The translations under genes and the position numbers were made by a program. Shown one piece after another: positions 58,820 through 64,000 of a stretch of 64,000 nt of DNA. Position 1 is the stretch's first letter. Every line of letters begins with the position of its first letter. The stretch comes from Monosporascus cannonballus (Eukaryota; Ascomycota; Sordariomycetes; Xylariales), in the NCBI GenBank assembly GCA_004154925.1, contig QJNS01000040.1:186001-250000 (forward strand). Direction: 5' to 3'. A model generated the notes under the pieces. That model saw only the letters and a list, made by a program, of their open reading frames with translations, was not told where the DNA came from and searched no databases.

Positions 58820-59530
58820 ACGCCTTAAAGTATTTAGGGCGCTAATTATTATTTTTTATCATTTTTTAAAGCTGTAACTGTCCATTTCATTTTTCCTCCG
58901 GCAATTAAATCTTTTTAATTAGTTAAATCTTTTTTTGAAATTATCCGTAAAATATTCTTCTGCCGTTCGAGAGTTTTTATAATATCTATTAGTTTTAGTT
59001 ACTTTTTGAAATACTTAAAAGTTTTTCGTAATAAGACTTTTATTAATCTATCTATTAGTATATTATCCGTAAGTATATAATTTATTTTGATCAGATTCTT
59101 TTTTTGTTGTTTTTCGCAGTTAATAGTTATATATATTAATATCTCGTAATTTCGTTATAAGGAGGACAATATTTACGTTAATTAGCCGTATAATTTATAA
59201 ATTATTGTCCCATATATTTAGCGGTTCTGTTTTTAAGTTGGTTTTTAGCTTTATAATTAATCGAAAAATAAAAGAGCCTTTTTAACGGTTTGTACAAGAA
59301 GTAATAATTCCGTTTCGGTTATGGAAATAATTATTATATTTTATTTATTTGCTATTTACTCGATTATTTTTCTAAATAATTTAATAATATATATTTGGAA
59401 AGTTTTTCGGTCGATAGTATTATCCGTAAAAGAAATATCGTTTTATATATTTATTAACTCCTCGCCGCCGAACTACAAAGCCTATATCTTAATACTGATT
59501 AGGTATAGTATAATTCGATCGGCTGTTTTG
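58820..59530 (-). pseudogene. Ty1/Copia RNase H remnant
   Basis: Minus-strand translation gives F(T)DNTIDRKTFQ-x-YIIKLF, then a stop in place of Trp, then ANK, a stop in place of Gln, then ISITETELLLLVQTVK. It continues as IWDNNLQIIRLIN and ITKLRDINIYNYQLR. These blocks correspond in order to the Copia RNase H signatures (DRKS-x-GY, TEAE, CDNQ, TKLRHVDI). TAA stops mark RIP. The reverse transcriptase that should lie to the right is gone; a plus-oriented LTR fragment starts at 59537 instead. Confidence 0.78.
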
Positions 59531-59536
59531 TAATAT

Positions 59537-59738
59537 TGTTATGACCCAGCCAAGGAAAGGTCTCGGAAACGGTCACTTGGTGACCGAAACAGGACCCAAA
59601 TGGGTCAGAATTACGTGACATGGATCCGAAGTAATCCAAGGGACCCAACGGGATCTATGCAGTTATCCAAGATGGATCCGAAGTGATTTAAGAGATCTAA
59701 CGGGATCTATGCAGTTATCCAATATGGATCCGAAGTAA
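59537..59738 (+). repeat. LTR 5' fragment with a 52-bp tandem repeat
   Basis: Begins TGTTATGACCCAGCC, similar to B-family LTR starts but with a different body. It contains a 52-bp unit repeated 2.3 times (59620-59671, 59672-59723, 59724 onward) starting atggatccgaagt. The second unit differs mainly by C-to-T/G-to-A changes. Cut at 59738 by element D. Confidence 0.65.
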
Positions 59739-60131
59739 TATGACGGCTAGGCGGTTTAACTAACCATTAAACCTTAAGTCGACGGGTTTATGTTGGCAGG
59801 AGTATCGTGGGAATCTAAGCAATAAATACAATAACGTATCACGTCTCGTAATACCAAGGATGCCTTAGGTAACGATGTTATATTACAAACTAAAGCTATT
59901 TAAACTATGGAATTAATAAGCATATATATTCTTATTTTGGCTCAAAGTGCTCAAACGGCTTAACCCTTAAGCCCGTTAAACCTTTTAAACTTTCCTGCTG
60001 GCTTAAGGAGCTTAAGGTGCTTGGCGCCTTAAAACCTTTAAGCCAGTTACGTAACGTTTTGGCTTGGGTTAGAACTAACCTTTTTATAGTTCCGACCGTT
60101 TAAAAAAAACCAAGATTATTAAGTTATAATA
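59739..60131 (-). repeat. 3' LTR of element D
   Basis: 393 bp. Reads as a B-family LTR in reverse, with the cccttaag/gcttaagg direct-repeat tract at 59950-60050. Confidence 0.85.
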
Positions 60132-62881
60132 TAATCTTCCTTTTTCCAGGATTTTTATCCCTAAAGATCAAATTATTTATTTGTTAATTTCGGTAAATAA
60201 TTTTCCTTTTTACATATTTATTATATTAGGCCGAATCGAAAAATCTCGTTCCCGTAAACGTCTTAACGTTTTAATTCTTTTAAAACGTATTAAACGTTTT
60301 AATTTCAAAATACCTTTTTGTTCCCGTTATGAAAAAGAAAATACGAAATATAAAATAATTCGAAAGTCTTTAAAATATACGCGATATATTTATTATAGGG
60401 GTTTTTATAACGTTTTTGGTCTTTCGGAAATTTAGCATTAAAAAATTTTTAACGAAAAAAACCGTTTAAAGCATAAAAAGGAATAGGTTCGTAAAACGCT
60501 GCGCGCCGCCGCCAACAAACTGGATCTTTTGTAAAAATAAAGGCGGTTACTTCGTCGCCATAATATAGAAATATTTCGTCCCGGTATTCAAAGTATAAAG
60601 GCCATAAAAGAATTTAAACGCCTCGAAAAAAAACAAAAATAATTAAAGGCCGTTATTATAACTGCTACGTTAACGCAGGCCGCGGCCGACTGGCCCGATA
60701 TCCCGGTTACTAACTGGTTAATTTTTAACTGAAACGCGTTCGTTATTATTAGTAAAAGTTTTTTACTAAGCGCTAGGCGTTAATAAGGTTTTTAGCAAAT
60801 TCCCAGATATTTTCGGAATCCGGATACTTTTTTTATTTGATTAAATATTAAGTAAATCGGTTTTGTTTTCGTATATCAAATATTTTCTTTATTTCGTATA
60901 TTTATTTGGTTTTTATTTTTATATCGTTTTATATCGTATATATTTTAATTATATCTGTTATTAATTCGAATAAAAAAATATAAAAAATTAAATAAAATTT
61001 AACTTTTAATAAAAATTCCAAATAATAATTATTTTTTTAAGATTTTCTTGGCGATTTTGTATGGGCCGATATACTTAAAATTAAGTTTTTTACTGGGTCG
61101 TTTTATTTGAATATTTTTTATAACGAAAAAAATTATTTTCCCCTTTTCGAAAATTAATCCTTTTAACTTTTTTTAATTATAATATTTATTTATTTACTTT
61201 CGTACGAATTCCAATTTTATTTTTATTTTTTAATATACTTATCGTAATTATTTTAACGTAAGGATTATTTGAATATTAATTGAACCGTTATTACGCATTT
61301 TTTTATAAACTTTTAAAATAAAACCAAAATTTACATTTACAGATATTATTTTAATATTTTCGTAATAGTTGGTATTATAAATTAATTAAATAATCGATAA
61401 TTTTTTAACCCAGTTCTTTTGTTCGTAATTAATATAATATCGTAAATAAGTTTCCAAAATTTAATTTATTCGTTTTATTTATTTATCCGTTTAACGTTTA
61501 AAGACGTTAAATAATTTATAATTTAGGCCGATTTATATCATAAAGCCTTGCTAAAACTTAAATGCAAATATTAATCGTTTATTTGATATAATTTTTATTA
61601 GTAATTTTATATGTTAAAAATATATTTGAAAAAAATATATGCCAGTTATTTAACGTTTATATCCTTATAATATGATAAAAAATAAAAAGAATTCGTAAAT
61701 CGATCGTCGATTACGAAAATATTATCGTAATATATTCCCGTAACTGGGTTTTTTGATATAAAAAACGTAATAATAAAGTCGAATATAACTAAATATTATA
61801 ATTACTTTATAACTAATAATAGCTATAATTTTCCGTATGGTTTATGTCGTCAAATCTTTGCTTTAACGCAAATATTATATTACTGTATAATATTTTATAC
61901 CGTTAATTTTATTTTAAAAAATATATACGTTAAAATTGCTTTAGGGTTTTATAAATCCTTAAATATCCAAATAATTAATGTTCGTATATTTTTCGTACTA
62001 AATCCCTTTGGTATTTTTCTGGTATTTATATTTTATCCGTTTTTTAATTTTCTAAAAAACTGTTATTATATTATTTGGATTTCTGATATATATTATTAGG
62101 CATTACTCGAATTATCGTAATCTTTCGTAAGCGTAAATATTTTTTATAATGGTATCAAAAATTATATAGTTAACTTTAATCAATTTTTCTTCGAAATTTG
62201 GTCGCTTGCTTAGGGTATCCGCTTTGTCGTTTTCTAAACCTTTTTTATGGATAATAACAAAGTCGAAATTCGCCAATTCTTCCGTATAACGAAATTATCG
62301 TTTTATAAATTCCTTAATCGTAATAAATCGGATAAAATTTTGATAATCCGTATAAACCTTAATCTAATACAAATTTTCTTTTAAAAAATGCCTAAACTTT
62401 CGAAATGCTATAATAATAACTATAAATTCCTTATTTAAAATACCGTAATTAAATTCGGCTCTTTTTAACTTATACGAAAAAAATGCTATAAGGTACAATT
62501 TGTCTTAATTATTTCGCTATCCGATTACTATATCTAACGCGTAATCCGAAATATCGGTTTTTAGCTTAACGGGGCGGTCTAAATCATACATAATTAACAT
62601 TAATTCGTTAATAATCGTATTCTTAATAACCTGAAATACTTTTTCCGTATCTAGCGTTTATTTAAATTCCTTTTTTTAATAAGATTCGTTAAAGATATAA
62701 TTATCCTGCTAAAATTTCGAATAAACTTCCTATAGTAATTAGCGAATTTAAGAAATACCTATACCTCCTTAACTATTATTGGCATTTATTATTTTATAAT
62801 TACCGCGATTTTCTTAAGATTTATTTTAATATATTTTGGGATAATAATATATTCTAAATATTCCATTTTTTATATATAAAA

Positions 62882-63094
62882 CTAACTCTTTTTTGCATTA
62901 AAAAGTAATTTTGCGTCCTGTAAAACTTGAAAAACTTTATGAATATATTCTATATATGCTTTTTCCGTTTTTAAAAAGATGAAAATGTCGTCGAGATAAC
63001 AAACAACGAAAATATCGAAATATTTTCGTAATACGTAATTAACTATTTGCTGAAAAATTATTAGTACGTTCGTAAATTCTATTAATATAACCAA
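62882..63094 (-). pseudogene. Element D reverse transcriptase, open fragment
   Basis: A 70-codon open minus-strand stretch with the catalytic YLDD box in context FVVCYLDDIFIF, preceded by a YVLRKYFD block and followed by VFQVLQDAKLLFNAKK. This is the best-preserved reverse transcriptase segment in the window. It is closed on both sides by stops. Confidence 0.85.
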
Positions 63095-64000
63095 ATATTT
63101 AAATAATTCGTATTTCGTTTTAAAAGCTATTTTTTATTCGTATTCTTTTTTAATCTTAATAAGGTTATATCTATTTTTAAGATCGAATATTATAAATTAT
63201 TTGGTTTCGTAAAATCGGTTTTTTATTTCCGTAATTAAGGGTAATAATATTCAATTTTTAATAATAACGTCGTTTAATTATCGGTAATTAACCATAAATT
63301 GTAATTTCTCGTTCTTTTTAGGTACGAAAAATATAAGATATCCTGCCAGTAATTTTAAAAGTCGAATTTATCTTTTTTGTAGCCGATTTTCCAGGTATTT
63401 TCTGAAAGTACGTAATTCGTTTTTACTGAAATTATAAATAGGTTAAAATTTTGTCGAAAATCCTTTTTTAAAAACTATTTCATAATTTTATTCGCTATAT
63501 TCTAATAATTTTATATCGAATTCCCTTTTGAAAAACTACTTATATCTATAATATTATAATAATATTTTAATCAAATTTTTTAATTTCTTAAACTGTTATT
63601 TTTATTATTTAAAATCGTTATTTAATTGCTTTATTTTCGTTTTAATAATAATAACAATACGTCGTAGTTTTCTTTAATATCTGTTTTTTTCTTATATTTT
63701 ATTCCTTTAGATAAGAAAGTATTTGTTATATTTTTATACCTATATTTGTTATTATCGATCGAATATTAAAATTTTAATTTTCTTTTTTTTATTTATTAAT
63801 AAAAAATAAAACGAATTTTACTTGGCCAGTTCCGCCGTTAATCAAAACTCCGTACTGGCATATCCATAGTAATCTTAAAATTATATTATAATTCCCGAAT
63901 AAAACGATATCGAAATTAATCGTTTAATATTATCCTTTAATAAAAATCTCGAAATAATTAATTTCGCATATAATTTTTCCGTTATTGTAAGCAAATTCTT

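Larger units (their letters stand above)
59739..64000 (-). mobile_element. Ty3/Gypsy chromovirus D (B family), minus strand, runs off window
   Basis: 3' LTR at 59739-60131, polypurine tract read inverted at 60135-60150, then minus-strand chromodomain (about 60745-60850), integrase (about 61.93-62.03 kb) and reverse transcriptase (62.87-63.26 kb). The 5' LTR lies beyond 64000; by comparison with B roughly 2.5 kb is missing. It is less decayed than C. The left flank agtaa is the candidate target duplication. Confidence 0.85.

Noticed and set aside
60181..60435. 84-codon basic, aromatic-rich frame
   Set aside because: Plus-strand shadow inside the minus-strand element D.
1..64000. CRISPR arrays, bacterial operons, tRNA or rRNA genes
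   Set aside because: No regularly spaced repeats of CRISPR type, and no cloverleaf or rRNA core sequence was recognised; the spliced P450 genes and RIP pattern indicate fungal nuclear DNA.

Overview
The window looks like filamentous ascomycete DNA. It has gene islands of balanced base composition with short fungal introns, separated by long, very AT-rich tracts made of dead transposons. In those tracts the codons for Gln and Asp have typically become TAA/TAG and AAT, the C-to-T and G-to-A signature of repeat-induced point mutation (RIP). A Dothideomycete with AT-isochores, such as Leptosphaeria maculans, fits best; this is inference from architecture and gene content, not proven.

Layout. 1-4620: anonymous AT-rich DNA. 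4626-21215: Ty3/Gypsy chromovirus A (207-bp LTRs, TSD taaaa), broken by a Fot1/pogo-like DNA transposon (8649-11098, 50-bp TIRs, TA) and by a second chromovirus B (11626-18387, TSD taatc). 21221-34373: an older, heavily decayed B-family copy whose 3' LTR is split by a minus-strand B-family copy C (27170-33991, TSD tataa). 34555-35083: a solo LTR at the edge of the gene island. 35.6-48.9 kb: gene island with two minus-strand cytochrome P450 genes, a 628-bp hAT-like MITE, a 0.7-kb AT islet and a plus-strand gene of the BcABA3 family (alpha-ionylideneethane synthase). 48.96-54.6 kb: AT-rich desert containing one well-preserved solo LTR. 54.6-58.4 kb: small island with a third, eight-exon P450. 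58.5-64 kb: LTR and Copia remnants, then the 3' part of another minus-strand B-family element (D) running off the window.

The four genes (P450-1 36090-37932, P450-2 41443-43439, ABA3-like 45339-46733, P450-3 55728-57826) can all be assembled into uninterrupted proteins. Together they resemble the fungal abscisic acid (ABA) cluster known from Botrytis cinerea (bcaba1-4). There an atypical sesquiterpene synthase makes alpha-ionylideneethane from farnesyl diphosphate, P450s oxidise it, and a short-chain dehydrogenase (BcABA4) finishes ABA. No dehydrogenase gene was seen here; P450-1 and P450-3 are paralogues, so this cluster has a duplicated oxidase.

Two families of very short elements are threaded through the region. 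One is 124-132 bp (TGTTA...TAACA ends, 5-bp TSDs, four good copies and one diverged). The other is 166 bp (TGTCAG ends, four copies), and its copies bracket P450-3. Both have largely escaped RIP.
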